Source of the DNA: Phytoamicus setariae
GTDB taxonomy: Bacteria > Pseudomonadota > Alphaproteobacteria > Rhizobiales > Rhizobiaceae
Assembly (NCBI RefSeq): GCF_016722925.1
Contig: NZ_JAEQNC010000001.1
Coordinates: forward strand, 124,001-188,000
Direction: 5' to 3'
DNA: 64,000 nt
Shown: positions 10,614 through 21,407 of the stretch, piece by piece
Layout of the letters: each line of letters opens with the position of its first letter
Position numbering within the stretch: the first letter of the stretch is position 1
Translations under genes and position numbers: made by a program
The notes under the pieces: generated by a model
The model's database searches: none
What the model was told of the DNA's origin: nothing
The model's input: the letters and a program-made list of their open reading frames with translations, nothing else

Positions 10614-10645
10614 CTTGCAGAGCCAAAAATGCCTCCTTATATACC
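10614..10645 (+). promoter_or_regulatory. Probable sigma-32 (RpoH) promoter of dnaK
   Basis: CTTG at 10614-10617 and CTTATATACC at 10636-10645 are separated by 18 bases. The alphaproteobacterial heat-shock promoter pattern is CTTG-N17/18-CYTATNTNNG, which this matches except for the last base. Transcription would begin about 110 bases before the dnaK start. A second CTTGAAG at 10663 with a CCCAATT-like box 17 bases later is a weaker alternative. Confidence 0.6.
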
Positions 10646-10760
10646 CGGCATGAACCTGAGCTCTTGAAGCTCTGAAGAACGCAAAACCCAATTCCAGAGG
10701 GGTTGCGTGGGAACGCCTTGTTGAGGGTCCCGGCAGCCTGCTAAAAGGAGAGAAGTGAAA

Positions 10761-12674
<1,914 letters not shown>

Positions 12675-12687
12675 GCTGATCGAAATC

Positions 12688-12713
12688 AGGCCTGCAAGTT
12701 CGCTTGCAGGCCT
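12688..12713 (+). terminator. Stem-loop between dnaK and dnaJ
   Basis: AGGCCTGCAAG and CTTGCAGGCCT form an 11-base perfect stem around a TTCG tetraloop, followed by TCTC. The T tract is short, so this may attenuate rather than end transcription, or protect the 3' end of dnaK mRNA. Confidence 0.6.
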
Positions 12714-12827
12714 TCTCAATTGACCATCCTTTCAAAATCTGGCGCCCCCGTGGGCGCTGAACCTGAAGAGAGGAATGGAAGATCCAGAACCAAATTCAGA
12801 ACGCTTGCGCGTCCGGTACAGTAACAA

Positions 12828-13967
12828 ATGGCAAAACCTGATTTTTATGAAACGCTCGGCGTGAGCAAGACTGCGGATGAAAAGGAGCTCAAGAGCGCCT
12901 TCCGCAAGCTCGCCATGAAATGGCACCCCGACAAGAACCCCGGCGATCATGAAGCAGAGAAGAAATTCAAGGAGCTCAACGAAGCCTACGAAATGCTGAA
13001 GGATCCCCAGAAGCGCGCGGCCTACGACCGTTTCGGTCACGCTGCCTTCGAACAGGGTGGCCCGGGTGGGCAGGGCGCCGGTTTCCAGAATGCCGGTGGC
13101 TTCTCCGACATCTTCGAGGACATCTTCGGCGAAATGATGGGCGGGCGCCGTCGTGGCGGCGGCCAGTCACAGGGCCGCGAGCGCGGCGAAGACCTGCGCT
13201 ACAACATGGAAATCTCGCTCGAGGAAGCCTTCACGGGCAAGGTTGCGCAGATCCGTGTGCCGTCATCCATCACTTGCGATGTCTGCACGGGCTCGGGCGC
13301 AAAGCCGGGAACCAAACCGTCGACCTGCGCGACCTGTCATGGCTCGGGCCGTGTCCGCGCGACACAGGGCTTCTTCTCGATCGAGCGCACCTGCCCGACC
13401 TGTCAGGGCAAGGGCCAGACGATTTCCGATCCGTGCACCAAGTGCCATGGCCAGGGCCGAGTCACCGAAGAGCGCTCGCTGCAGGTCAACATTCCAGAAG
13501 GCATCGAAGACGGCACGCGCATTCGCCTGCAGGGCGAAGGCGAGGCTGGCTTGCGCGGTGGCCCGTCCGGCGATCTCTACATCTTCATGTCGGTTCGGCC
13601 GCATTCGTTCTACAAGCGCGATGGCGCGGACCTCTATTGCATGGTCACCATCCCGATGGTGACAGCGGCGCTCGGCGGCAAGTTCGAGATCTCCACGCTT
13701 GACGGAACCAAGTCGCGCGTGACGGTTCCCGAAGGTACCCCGACCGGCAAGCAGTTCCGCTTGAAGGGCAAGGGGATGCCGGTGTTGCGGTCGCACCAGA
13801 CCGGCGATCTCTACGTGCAGATCGTAGTGGAAACGCCGCAGAAGCTCACCAAGCGCCAGCGCGAACTGCTCGATGAGTTCCAGCAGATCTCCTCGAAGGA
13901 AAACAATCCGGAATCGAGCGGCTTCTTCGCCAAGATGAAGGACTTTTTCGACACGCTCAGCGACTGA
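12828..13967 (+). CDS. dnaJ: Chaperone DnaJ (Hsp40)
   Basis: This is the DnaK co-chaperone, 379 residues, which delivers unfolded substrates and stimulates DnaK ATP hydrolysis. The J domain is at residues 1-70 with the essential HPD (WHPDKNPGD). A Gly/Phe-rich linker follows. The zinc-binding region has the four expected CxxCxGxG repeats ([32 protein letters not shown]), and the C-terminal substrate-binding domains are complete. The ribosome binding site before the ATG is weak. The gene is probably read from the dnaK promoter and through the intergenic stem-loop, and a strong terminator follows it. Confidence 0.98.
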   Translation: MAKPDFYETLGVSKTADEKELKSAFRKLAMKWHPDKNPGDHEAEKKFKELNEAYEMLKDPQKRAAYDRFGHAAFEQGGPGGQGAGFQNAGGFSDIFEDIFGEMMGGRRRGGGQSQGRERGEDLRYNMEISLEEAFTGKVAQIRVPSSITCDVCTGSGAKPGTKPSTCATCHGSGRVRATQGFFSIERTCPTCQGKGQTISDPCTKCHGQGRVTEERSLQVNIPEGIEDGTRIRLQGEGEAGLRGGPSGDLYIFMSVRPHSFYKRDGADLYCMVTIPMVTAALGGKFEISTLDGTKSRVTVPEGTPTGKQFRLKGKGMPVLRSHQTGDLYVQIVVETPQKLTKRQRELLDEFQQISSKENNPESSGFFAKMKDFFDTLSD

Positions 13968-13992
13968 CGGTCTCCGCATCGCAGGTTCTTTG

Positions 13993-14021
13993 AACGCCCG
14001 CCCCTGTCAGGGGCGGGCGTT
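13993..14021 (+). terminator. Rho-independent terminator after dnaJ
   Basis: AACGCCCGCCCC and GGGGCGGGCGTT form a 12-base perfect stem with a TGTCA loop, followed by TGTGTTTTG. This is a typical intrinsic terminator 25 bases after the dnaJ stop codon. Confidence 0.85.
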
Positions 14022-14120
14022 TGTGTTTTGAAACAATTGAAACGAATCTCGCGTCGCGGCGAACTCCGGCTGAAATGCAAGAGCCTTAGACAGGTCCTCA
14101 AGTGAGACATGGAGGCTTAA

Positions 14121-15305
14121 ATGGCTCAGATCAGCATTCAGACAATGACCGGCTCTTATGACGCGACAGCGGGCGGCAACGAATATGTGCTCGGAACCGG
14201 CAGGTCGATCACCTCACCGGGCGGCTTGACGGCGCTCGATGCCGGCAGCGACGCAACCGGTCGCAGTTTCTCTCTCCACGGCGAGATTTCTTCCAAATAC
14301 GGCGCTGGCGTTATAGTTGGTGATTTCTACACGCATGGGGGCAAAGCCAACACTCTGGTCGTTGGCAGCACTGGGACCGTCTCTGGTCTCGATGGGCTCA
14401 TAGTCTATGCGGACGAACAGTGGGCGACCAATCAGGGAACACTCAAGGGCACGGGGAATGCCGGCTTTTTTGGCGTAGCTGACGACTTGCGCTTTACGAA
14501 CGCGGGCACGGTAGAAGGCAAGCTTCGAGGGGTCGACATAACCGGCGACGGCAGCGACGTGATCAACCAGGGCACGATTCGCGGCGAGAGTGGGATTGCC
14601 TTAGATGGGACGACCGCCAACGTCTCCAATAACGGGCTCATCGAGGGGACCAAACTGGCCATCGACGCGACAGGGATCACCCTCGGTGCCATCGTCAGCA
14701 ACCGTGGCACGATCAATGGCAACGTGACCTTCGGCGCGGGCAACGATGTGTACCAGAACGATGGCGGTACCATGAACGGCATTGTTCGCGGCGGTGCAGG
14801 CGATGACCTCTACTATGTCGACAAGGCGGGGCTGGATATCCGCGAAGCCGCCAATGGTGGGTCGGATTTCGTCTACGCCTCCGTCAGCTGGACGCTCGGC
14901 TCCAATTTCGAGGATCTGATCCTCTACGGCGATGGTAAGGTGAACGGCACCGGCAACGACCTCGCCAACCGCCTCATCGGCAATGATTTTGACAATCGGC
15001 TGTCGGGTGGCGCCGGCAGGGACGAGTTTGCCGCAAACAGGGGAAACGACGTGCTGAGGGGTGGTGGTGGCGCCGACACCTTCCTGTTCGAAATCGGCAA
15101 TGGCCATGACCGCATTCTCGATTTCGGCAATGGTGCCGACAGGATCGAGCTCGACGAGTTCGACCCGATCACCTCCTACGGCGACCTGATGAAGCATCAC
15201 CTGACGGTGAAGGGCGACGATCTGGTCATCTCCGCCGGCGACGATGCTTTGACGCTTGTCGACGTCTCCAGGGCGGAGTTGGACAAGGCCGATTTCATCT
15301 TCTGA
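14121..15305 (+). CDS. RTX-type calcium-binding secreted protein
   Basis: The 394-residue protein has no signal peptide. Residues 1-215 contain spaced repeats of the form N-x-G-T-[IVL] (TNQGTLKG, TNAGTVEG, INQGTIRG, SNNGLIEG, SNRGTING), which suggest a right-handed beta-helix. Residues 220-330 carry RTX-like nonapeptides (GGAGDDLYY, GGAGRDEFA, RGNDVLRGGGGADTF). The acidic end, TLVDVSRAELDKADFIF, fits a type I secretion signal. GGAGG sits correctly before the ATG. It lies between the dnaJ terminator and a polysaccharide locus, so it may be a surface or matrix protein, but no type I secretion genes are nearby. Its exact role cannot be told from sequence. Confidence 0.75.
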   Translation: MAQISIQTMTGSYDATAGGNEYVLGTGRSITSPGGLTALDAGSDATGRSFSLHGEISSKYGAGVIVGDFYTHGGKANTLVVGSTGTVSGLDGLIVYADEQWATNQGTLKGTGNAGFFGVADDLRFTNAGTVEGKLRGVDITGDGSDVINQGTIRGESGIALDGTTANVSNNGLIEGTKLAIDATGITLGAIVSNRGTINGNVTFGAGNDVYQNDGGTMNGIVRGGAGDDLYYVDKAGLDIREAANGGSDFVYASVSWTLGSNFEDLILYGDGKVNGTGNDLANRLIGNDFDNRLSGGAGRDEFAANRGNDVLRGGGGADTFLFEIGNGHDRILDFGNGADRIELDEFDPITSYGDLMKHHLTVKGDDLVISAGDDALTLVDVSRAELDKADFIF

Positions 15306-15310
15306 GGCGC

Positions 15311-15360
15311 ACTCCGGCAAAGGCGGGACCGCGCAGAGCGCCCGGAGTTTATCTTTTCTT
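15311..15360 (+). terminator. Possible terminator after the RTX gene
   Basis: ACTCCGG (15311-15317) pairs with CCGGAGT (15342-15348), and the T-rich run TTATCTTTTCTT follows. The loop is long (24 bases) but contains further GCG/CGC pairing. Confidence 0.4.
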
Positions 15361-15470
15361 GAGGATGAATTTATCAATTCGGCACATACATCGGCCATGA
15401 AGCGCAATTTCAGATTTCAATAACAACTGTCCGCTATCCCTGAACCTGATTGCGAAAAGAAGGTTCAGCC

Positions 15471-16640
15471 GTGCGCCAATATTATCGGATGTTTCGAAGC
15501 CATGTGCTGCAGCGGGTTATCCCGAAGTCGCGGGCAGCGTTCGAATCCTCCAGGCCCATTGAGGTTGATGGCTATTTCTCCATGACCGCCGGTATCGCCG
15601 AATCCGCCCGGCTCTGCGTCGATGCATTGGCGAGAGCCCGAATTGCGGTGAAGATCGGCGATGTCAGCCCGGATCTCCAGGAAGCGGGCGATGTCGAGTG
15701 GCAGCGTCCGCCGCAGCCGGCCGACAATGCGTCCACCCGTATCGTTCATCTCAACCCGCCCATGCTGCCGCGTGCCATCGCCAGGATAGGTCTTGGCAAG
15801 TTCGCCAGAACCTACAATATCGGCTACTGGGCCTGGGAGCTTGAGATCATTCCCGATGAATGGAAGCGGGCGCTGCGTTACATGAACGCCGTATTCGCTC
15901 CATCCTCGTTTACCGCCAGGGCTATCGCCAGACACACCGATATCCCGGTAATCGTGGTTCCGCATCCGGTGACGCCTAAGCCGGCGGCGCCGGGCATGCG
16001 AGCCCGCTTCGGCATACCCGAGGACGCGTTTCTGATCAGCACGATCTTCAGCGCCGGTTCCTCGATAAACCGGAAGAACCCCGAGGCCGTTTTCGAGGCA
16101 TTTCGGATGTTTTCGGCAACCCACCCAGAAGCCTATCTCCTGATGAAGGCCAGCGGCAACCCGGCACGGGACGAACGCCTGGGCGCATTGGTCGAACGGG
16201 CAAAGCAAAGCAGCAACATCAGGATCGTTGCCGACCTGCTGCCTACCTCGCATGTCAACGGCATCATCGCGCAGTCGGACGCCTATGTCTCGTTGCATCG
16301 GTCGGAGGGGTTTGGGCTGACGGTCGCCGAGGCGATCCTGAGTGGCACCCCCGTTGTTTCCACCGGCTGGTCGGGCACATCGGATTTCTGCGATCCCGAC
16401 AATACCTGGAACACCCGCTACCGGCTGATTCCGGTCGTCGACACGCATCCGGAATTCGCCGGGCTGAAGGATGCTGTCTGGGCTGATGCGGATGCGACTC
16501 ACGCGGCGATCCAGCTGAGCGAGATCGCAGGCGATCCGTCCGCTGCTGCGGCGAAAGCCGGCCGTGCGAAGGACTATCTCGAACGCTATTTGGCAGAGCA
16601 TACTTACAGAAAGGCGCTGGCGCAGCTGGCGTCGGCATGA
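15471..16640 (+). CDS. Glycosyltransferase, GT4 family
   Basis: This is a cytoplasmic GT-B glycosyltransferase of 389 residues that would add a sugar to a lipid-linked repeat unit. The C-terminal half shows the nucleotide-sugar site LHRSEGFGLTVAEAILSGTP, with the E-x7-E pair of retaining GT4 enzymes, and a WSGTSDF segment. The N-terminal acceptor domain contains YNIGYWAWELEIIPDEW, typical of rhizobial polysaccharide transferases. GTG at 15471 is chosen because AGAAGG precedes it correctly; a TTG at 15450 and an ATG at 15489 are alternatives. The flippase-hydrolase gene starts 13 bases downstream, so the two are probably co-transcribed. Donor and acceptor are unknown. Confidence 0.85.
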   Translation: MRQYYRMFRSHVLQRVIPKSRAAFESSRPIEVDGYFSMTAGIAESARLCVDALARARIAVKIGDVSPDLQEAGDVEWQRPPQPADNASTRIVHLNPPMLPRAIARIGLGKFARTYNIGYWAWELEIIPDEWKRALRYMNAVFAPSSFTARAIARHTDIPVIVVPHPVTPKPAAPGMRARFGIPEDAFLISTIFSAGSSINRKNPEAVFEAFRMFSATHPEAYLLMKASGNPARDERLGALVERAKQSSNIRIVADLLPTSHVNGIIAQSDAYVSLHRSEGFGLTVAEAILSGTPVVSTGWSGTSDFCDPDNTWNTRYRLIPVVDTHPEFAGLKDAVWADADATHAAIQLSEIAGDPSAAAAKAGRAKDYLERYLAEHTYRKALAQLASA

Positions 16641-16653
16641 GCAAGAGAGAATA

Positions 16654-19600
16654 ATGGCTAACGGGATTGTCGCAAACTCGATCGTCAACGCGCTGGCCGG
16701 CTTTATGCTGCTGGTCACCGGCTTTGCGTCGGCAATCATCACCGCACGACTTCTGGGACCGGAAGCCAACGGTATCATCGCGTTCTCCCTATGGCTCGTT
16801 GTGTCCGGCGCCTCGATCGCCGAGCTCGGCTCGTCGGTTTTGCTGCTCAAGATGCTGCCCCAACTCAAGGCGCAGGGTTATGACGAACATCGCCGCAAGG
16901 GTTTTGCGGCGATCCTCATCATCCCGACGGTGTTTGCTACTGTCGTGCTTGTGGCGCTTTATGGCGTCTTTTTCCTGACGTCGGAGCAACTGCATTGGGC
17001 GGAGACCGCCCCCAGCGTGGCGCTGGTAACCGGCATCCTCTTCGTCATGCAGGCAATCGGCTCTTTCTCGAAATTTTACCTGATCGGTGAAAAGCGACTT
17101 GGAAGTTTCTTCAAACTTACCATGCTCGTTTCACTGGTACAGATGGCCGGTGTGCTGTTCGGCGCGATCTATTATGGGGTCGAAGGCGCGCTAGTCGGTT
17201 ATGCGTTCGGCCAACTCGTGTTGTTCATCGCGACGTTGCCGATCATTCTGACGCGGCGCGACTGGTGCGACGTACCGAAGAACTACCTGACATCGTCCTC
17301 GATCATTATTTCGCTCGAATTCATTGTCGATTCGATCTTTCTCAACCGGCTTGAGCTGCTTTTCCTGCAGCAGTTCTGGTCGGTGAAGATGGTCGGTTTC
17401 TATGCAGTCGGACTGTCGATCGCCAATATGGCGCTGCAGGTGCCGATCCAGCTGACGGGCAGTCTGCTGCCCTACTATTCCGAGCGCCGGCATGAAAGTG
17501 GCGGCGGCGGTCTGTCTGCCGATGTCATCGGCGGCGTTGTCCGCAGCCTGTCCTACATTACCCTACCGATGAGCCTGGGGCTGGCGGCGATATCCGAAGA
17601 GCTTGTGGTGACCGTGTTCGGCGAGCCGTTCCGCGATGCGGGCATGATGGTGGCGCTGCTCGCGCTTGCGGCTCCCGGCGCGGCCTTCATGCAGACGCTC
17701 AGCCTGTATCTTCTGTCACAGGACCGGGCAAAGGAACGCCTGTGGATCGGCGTCATTGCGGGTGCGATCATGGTCGTCGGATGTCTGGCGCTGGTGCCGC
17801 AGTTCGGTGGCGAAGGTGCTGCGGCGACACGCATCGCGGTCTTCGTGGCGATGTGCGTGATGATGATCAAGCTTCTGAAGTTCGGAAGTGAGTTCAACAA
17901 GCTCTATGTGACGCTGCTCAAGGTTGCACTTGCTTCCGCAGGATGTGGCATGGCGGCGCTCGGCGTTCTTTCGTTGCAAGGCGGCCCGATAGGCCTGCTT
18001 CTGGCCATTGTGGCCGGCGCGGTCGTCTATGTTCCCGCGCTCAAGTTGTTCCGCGCCGTGCCGGAAGAGGATGCCGATCTGATTCGACAAAGCGCTCGCA
18101 AATTGCCTGGAAGGCTGCGTGGATTTGGCGAAGCTATTGCAAACTTCGTATGTCCACCGACCGTCGAGGCAGTTGCGACTGTGAGCCCCGCAATACCTTC
18201 CGCCATATCGACCGAGGGCGCGGGCCGGCAGGCAGCACTTCCTGTCGTGTTCGCCGGAACACTGGGCCATTTCATGCCGGAGGACATGGAAGTTGAAAAG
18301 CGCGATGTCGCCGTTCTGCTGCTCAGCCCCTGGGGCTACGATGAGATGTGCCTTCGCAAGTCCTACCGTGTTCTTGCCGAGCGCTTCGCCGCTGCGGGAA
18401 TTGCGAGTTTGAGGTTCGACTTCCCCGGCACCGGGGACTCCATTGACGCTACCGACTTCGGCGCCGGCATTGCCGTATGGGAAGAAGCCGCTTTGGACGC
18501 TGCGCGTCAATTGAAGGCGCTGAGCCATTGCGACCGGCTGGTGGTCATCGGACAGGGGATTGGCGCGACGATCGGATATCGGATCGCCGAACGGATAGGC
18601 GGCGTCGAAGCGCTCGGCCTGCTTGCGCCGGTTGCGAACGGACGTACCTATCTACGTGAGGTCTCCTTCCGGGCGAAGTTCATTTACGAGGATCTGGGAC
18701 TCAGCGACGCGGATCGTGAGGTCGAGGGTGTATCGATTGCCGGACTGCGCATGCCGGACGAAATCGCTGAAGACGTTCGCAAGATCAAGCTGGGCGGTGA
18801 CGAAAAGGTGGCGATAAAGCACGCGCTGATCGTGGAGCGCGGACTCAAGATGGCGGATACCACGTTGCTCGATGCGTTGGCCGCCAACGGAGCAACTGTC
18901 GAGCAGATCGAATATGCCGGCTACGACGAATTGATGACAATGCCGTTGACAGCGCGGGAGCCGGTGGAGGTCATGAACCGTCTCGTGGATTGGGTGAGCG
19001 CTTTGGCGACGCCTGGGACGCGGCCTGCGGCGTCCGAGCGTCCCGACTCGGGCTTCTTGGAGGGCGAGGGATTCCGGGAGCAGCCGGTGCGCTTCGGTGT
19101 TCACAAAAATCTCGTCGGGGTCGTTTGTTTGCCGGCTGATGGTCCTTCGACCGGAGCGTCGGTGCTGTTGCTCACCACCGCCTATGATCGTCATTCCGGC
19201 TGGGGCGGCAGCATGGTCGCGATGGCGCGGCAACTCGCGCGGCATGGCATCGCGTCGATGCGCTACGATTCCTCGAATATCGCGGACAGCCCTCCGCGAC
19301 CGGATGCGCCCGATCGCGTCCTATATTCGGAAACTCAGAACGAGGACGCGGTCGCTGCACTCGATGTGCTCGAAGCACACAAGCCCGGGCCGTTGATGGT
19401 GGCAGGGCGGTGCTCCGGCGGCTATGTCGCATTCCGTACAGGTCTGGTTGACCGGCGTCTGTCTGCCATCGTTACGGTCAATCCATTCGTGTTCTATTGG
19501 AACCCGGACGAGAAAGTTCCAGAGGACATCAGTGTCGTGCCGCGGAGCCTGGAGGACTACGGCAACCGGTTTGCACGCGTGGAGACCCTCAAGCGCCTGT

Positions 19601-19962
19601 TCAAGGGAGAGATCAATATCCGGGCGGCGCTCCGTAACATGATCGTCGCCATGAGTAGGCGCATCTCCTTCCGGATCGCGCCGCTGCTGATGCATTTGCC
19701 GGGACGAAGCACCGTCGCCAGGGAAGTGAAGCGTTCATTTGCGCATTATCATCAGAAAAGCATTCCCGTGACTGTGATGTACAGCGAGCGTGACGTCGGG
19801 TTGGAGCATCTCTATTTTCATTTCGGCGCCAATGGACGACGCATTTCGCGCTATGAAAATGTCGAACTGATCATGATGCCGCAGACCGATCATAATCTCA
19901 CGCCGGCGCGCGCGCGCCGCCGGTTGTTCGACGAGATCTTCAAGCTGGCAAAGAGGGCATGA
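16654..19962 (+). CDS. Polysaccharide flippase fused to two alpha/beta-hydrolase domains
   Basis: The 1102-residue protein joins three modules. Residues 1 to about 475 are a Wzx/MATE-type flippase with about 12-14 hydrophobic segments, starting NSIVNALAGFMLLVTGFASAIITARLLGPE (shown in parts: NSIVNALAGF, ARLLGPEANG). Residues about 530-790 are an alpha/beta-hydrolase fold (LLLSPWGYDEMC, LRFDFPGTGDS) whose nucleophile elbow reads Gly633-Gln-Gly-Ile-Gly637, so the usual Ser is Gly635; no clear catalytic His is seen either. Residues about 805-1102 are a second hydrolase with elbow Gly918-Arg-Cys920-Ser-Gly922 (GxCxG), and YSERDVG and QTDHNLT as likely Asp and His. The start at 16654 follows a GAGAGA ribosome site; an upstream frame overlapping the previous gene is ignored. 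Probable role: export of the lipid-linked unit coupled to ester or peptide-type modification. The enzymatic part is inferred. Confidence 0.8.
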   Translation: MANGIVANSIVNALAGFMLLVTGFASAIITARLLGPEANGIIAFSLWLVVSGASIAELGSSVLLLKMLPQLKAQGYDEHRRKGFAAILIIPTVFATVVLVALYGVFFLTSEQLHWAETAPSVALVTGILFVMQAIGSFSKFYLIGEKRLGSFFKLTMLVSLVQMAGVLFGAIYYGVEGALVGYAFGQLVLFIATLPIILTRRDWCDVPKNYLTSSSIIISLEFIVDSIFLNRLELLFLQQFWSVKMVGFYAVGLSIANMALQVPIQLTGSLLPYYSERRHESGGGGLSADVIGGVVRSLSYITLPMSLGLAAISEELVVTVFGEPFRDAGMMVALLALAAPGAAFMQTLSLYLLSQDRAKERLWIGVIAGAIMVVGCLALVPQFGGEGAAATRIAVFVAMCVMMIKLLKFGSEFNKLYVTLLKVALASAGCGMAALGVLSLQGGPIGLLLAIVAGAVVYVPALKLFRAVPEEDADLIRQSARKLPGRLRGFGEAIANFVCPPTVEAVATVSPAIPSAISTEGAGRQAALPVVFAGTLGHFMPEDMEVEKRDVAVLLLSPWGYDEMCLRKSYRVLAERFAAAGIASLRFDFPGTGDSIDATDFGAGIAVWEEAALDAARQLKALSHCDRLVVIGQGIGATIGYRIAERIGGVEALGLLAPVANGRTYLREVSFRAKFIYEDLGLSDADREVEGVSIAGLRMPDEIAEDVRKIKLGGDEKVAIKHALIVERGLKMADTTLLDALAANGATVEQIEYAGYDELMTMPLTAREPVEVMNRLVDWVSALATPGTRPAASERPDSGFLEGEGFREQPVRFGVHKNLVGVVCLPADGPSTGASVLLLTTAYDRHSGWGGSMVAMARQLARHGIASMRYDSSNIADSPPRPDAPDRVLYSETQNEDAVAALDVLEAHKPGPLMVAGRCSGGYVAFRTGLVDRRLSAIVTVNPFVFYWNPDEKVPEDISVVPRSLEDYGNRFARVETLKRLFKGEINIRAALRNMIVAMSRRISFRIAPLLMHLPGRSTVAREVKRSFAHYHQKSIPVTVMYSERDVGLEHLYFHFGANGRRISRYENVELIMMPQTDHNLTPARARRRLFDEIFKLAKRA

Positions 19963-19991
19963 AGCCAGTCCGGTTTACCCGGCCTGGCGGT

Positions 19992-21155
19992 TCAGCCCAG
20001 TATATCATTGTAAAGTGCGACGTAGCTGTCGCCGACGCTGTTCCATGAATAGGCTTCGCTCTGAGCGATGAGCGTGGCACGGGTCTGCGCCGGATCGGCT
20101 GAAAGCCTGCCCCACGCAGCCAGCATAATCGTTGCGGCAGCGGAGGGACTGGAAAAGTCCGCAAGGCTGATGAGGTCGTGTTTGCCCGCCAGCGCCTGGT
20201 AGGCGGTGTTTTCCTGCAAGACCGGAAGAAGCCCCGCACTCATCGCTTCAATGGCAACGAGGCCGAAACCCTCGTATTCGGAGGCGGACGCGAAAAAGCT
20301 GGCGCCGGAAATCACCCGGCAGATTTCTTCGTTGCTCAATCCTGTAAGCAGCCTGACGTGACCTGCAAGGCCTCGATCCCCGATCATCCGGGTGAGGTCG
20401 CTGTTTGACAGGTCGGATGGCACGCCGATGATCTCCAGCCGCCAATCCGGTTCTCGATCGACCAGCGCCCGCATCATGCCGATCAGGCGATCGAGCCGTT
20501 TGTTGGATGAGAACCGTCCGATTGTCACAATCCGTTTTGTCGGTACGGGTGAGGCCTGGTCCTGAAACTTGTCCGTATCAGCACCGTTTTCGATCAAGCG
20601 CAGGTTGGCGCGGCTGATCGGCGTGAATGTCTCGACGTCCGAGCGACTGCAGCCTACCAGGTATCGGTAGCGCCGCGATGAAAATCGCGTGAGCGTATTG
20701 AACCACAGGCTTTTGATCGCAGCGAAGCGACGTGTGTGGAAGAAGCCGCCATGGGTGGTGGCGATCATCGGCTTGCGATGCAATAGCTTGGTCAGCGCAA
20801 GGAAATCATAGAAAAAATCGACTGCATGCACATGTACCAGGTCGGCATCGCCGATATGTCGCAGCACCGAAGGTGCGATCGGATAGCGGGTCGACCCCTT
20901 CCAGGGAATGCGAGCCACCTCGATCCCCTCGATCGTCTCACGGTCGCTGAGCGGTAGCGAGGGATCCGCAAAAAGCGAATCCAGGGTCACGACGCGGACG
21001 CGATATCCTCGCCGGATGAGTTGTCTGCTGAGGTTGAAAACCACATCCTCCAACCCCCCGCGATTTGGCAGAAACTGACGGACGACCTGCACCACCAGCG
21101 GCGAAGCGCTTGTGCCGGACATCTTTGCCGAATTGCGGTCGACGGTAGTGTGCAT
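19992..21155 (-). CDS. Glycosyltransferase, GT4 family
   Basis: This is a GT-B glycosyltransferase of 387 residues. The N-terminal acceptor domain has the glycine-rich start FLPNRGGLEDVVFNLSRQL and the VHVHAVDFFYDF segment. The C-terminal donor domain has VTIGRFSSNKRLDRLI and the E-x7-E-type motif in SASEYEGFGLVAIEAMSAG. It is transcribed against the flippase gene, with stop codons 29 bases apart, and divergently from the chain-length gene. It is likely one of the transferases that build the repeat unit of this locus. The linkage formed is unknown. Confidence 0.85.
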   Translation of the reverse strand: MHTTVDRNSAKMSGTSASPLVVQVVRQFLPNRGGLEDVVFNLSRQLIRRGYRVRVVTLDSLFADPSLPLSDRETIEGIEVARIPWKGSTRYPIAPSVLRHIGDADLVHVHAVDFFYDFLALTKLLHRKPMIATTHGGFFHTRRFAAIKSLWFNTLTRFSSRRYRYLVGCSRSDVETFTPISRANLRLIENGADTDKFQDQASPVPTKRIVTIGRFSSNKRLDRLIGMMRALVDREPDWRLEIIGVPSDLSNSDLTRMIGDRGLAGHVRLLTGLSNEEICRVISGASFFASASEYEGFGLVAIEAMSAGLLPVLQENTAYQALAGKHDLISLADFSSPSAAATIMLAAWGRLSADPAQTRATLIAQSEAYSWNSVGDSYVALYNDILG

Positions 21156-21407
21156 TGAAAATCCAGTTGTTGTAGGCTGGGATGCCGGCTGTGCTCGGGG
21201 CGGTGATAATGGCGTCGAGGCCGTTAAGATCGCGTTTATCGAGGTTGAGAGCGCTATCGCTGGTTGGCCGCAGGCGGATTAATAAAGCTGTAAGTTCACT
21301 GGGTGTTCACCATGTGATGAGACATTGACACGGTGTCGTGCGGTCATCTTTTGGGATGGGCGCCTCAAACAAATAAACAAGAAGATGAAATCGGCAGGGC
21401 TTTCGCA

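Noticed and set aside
13993-14021. Small RNA hairpin after dnaJ
   Set aside because: The structure is fully explained as an intrinsic terminator.
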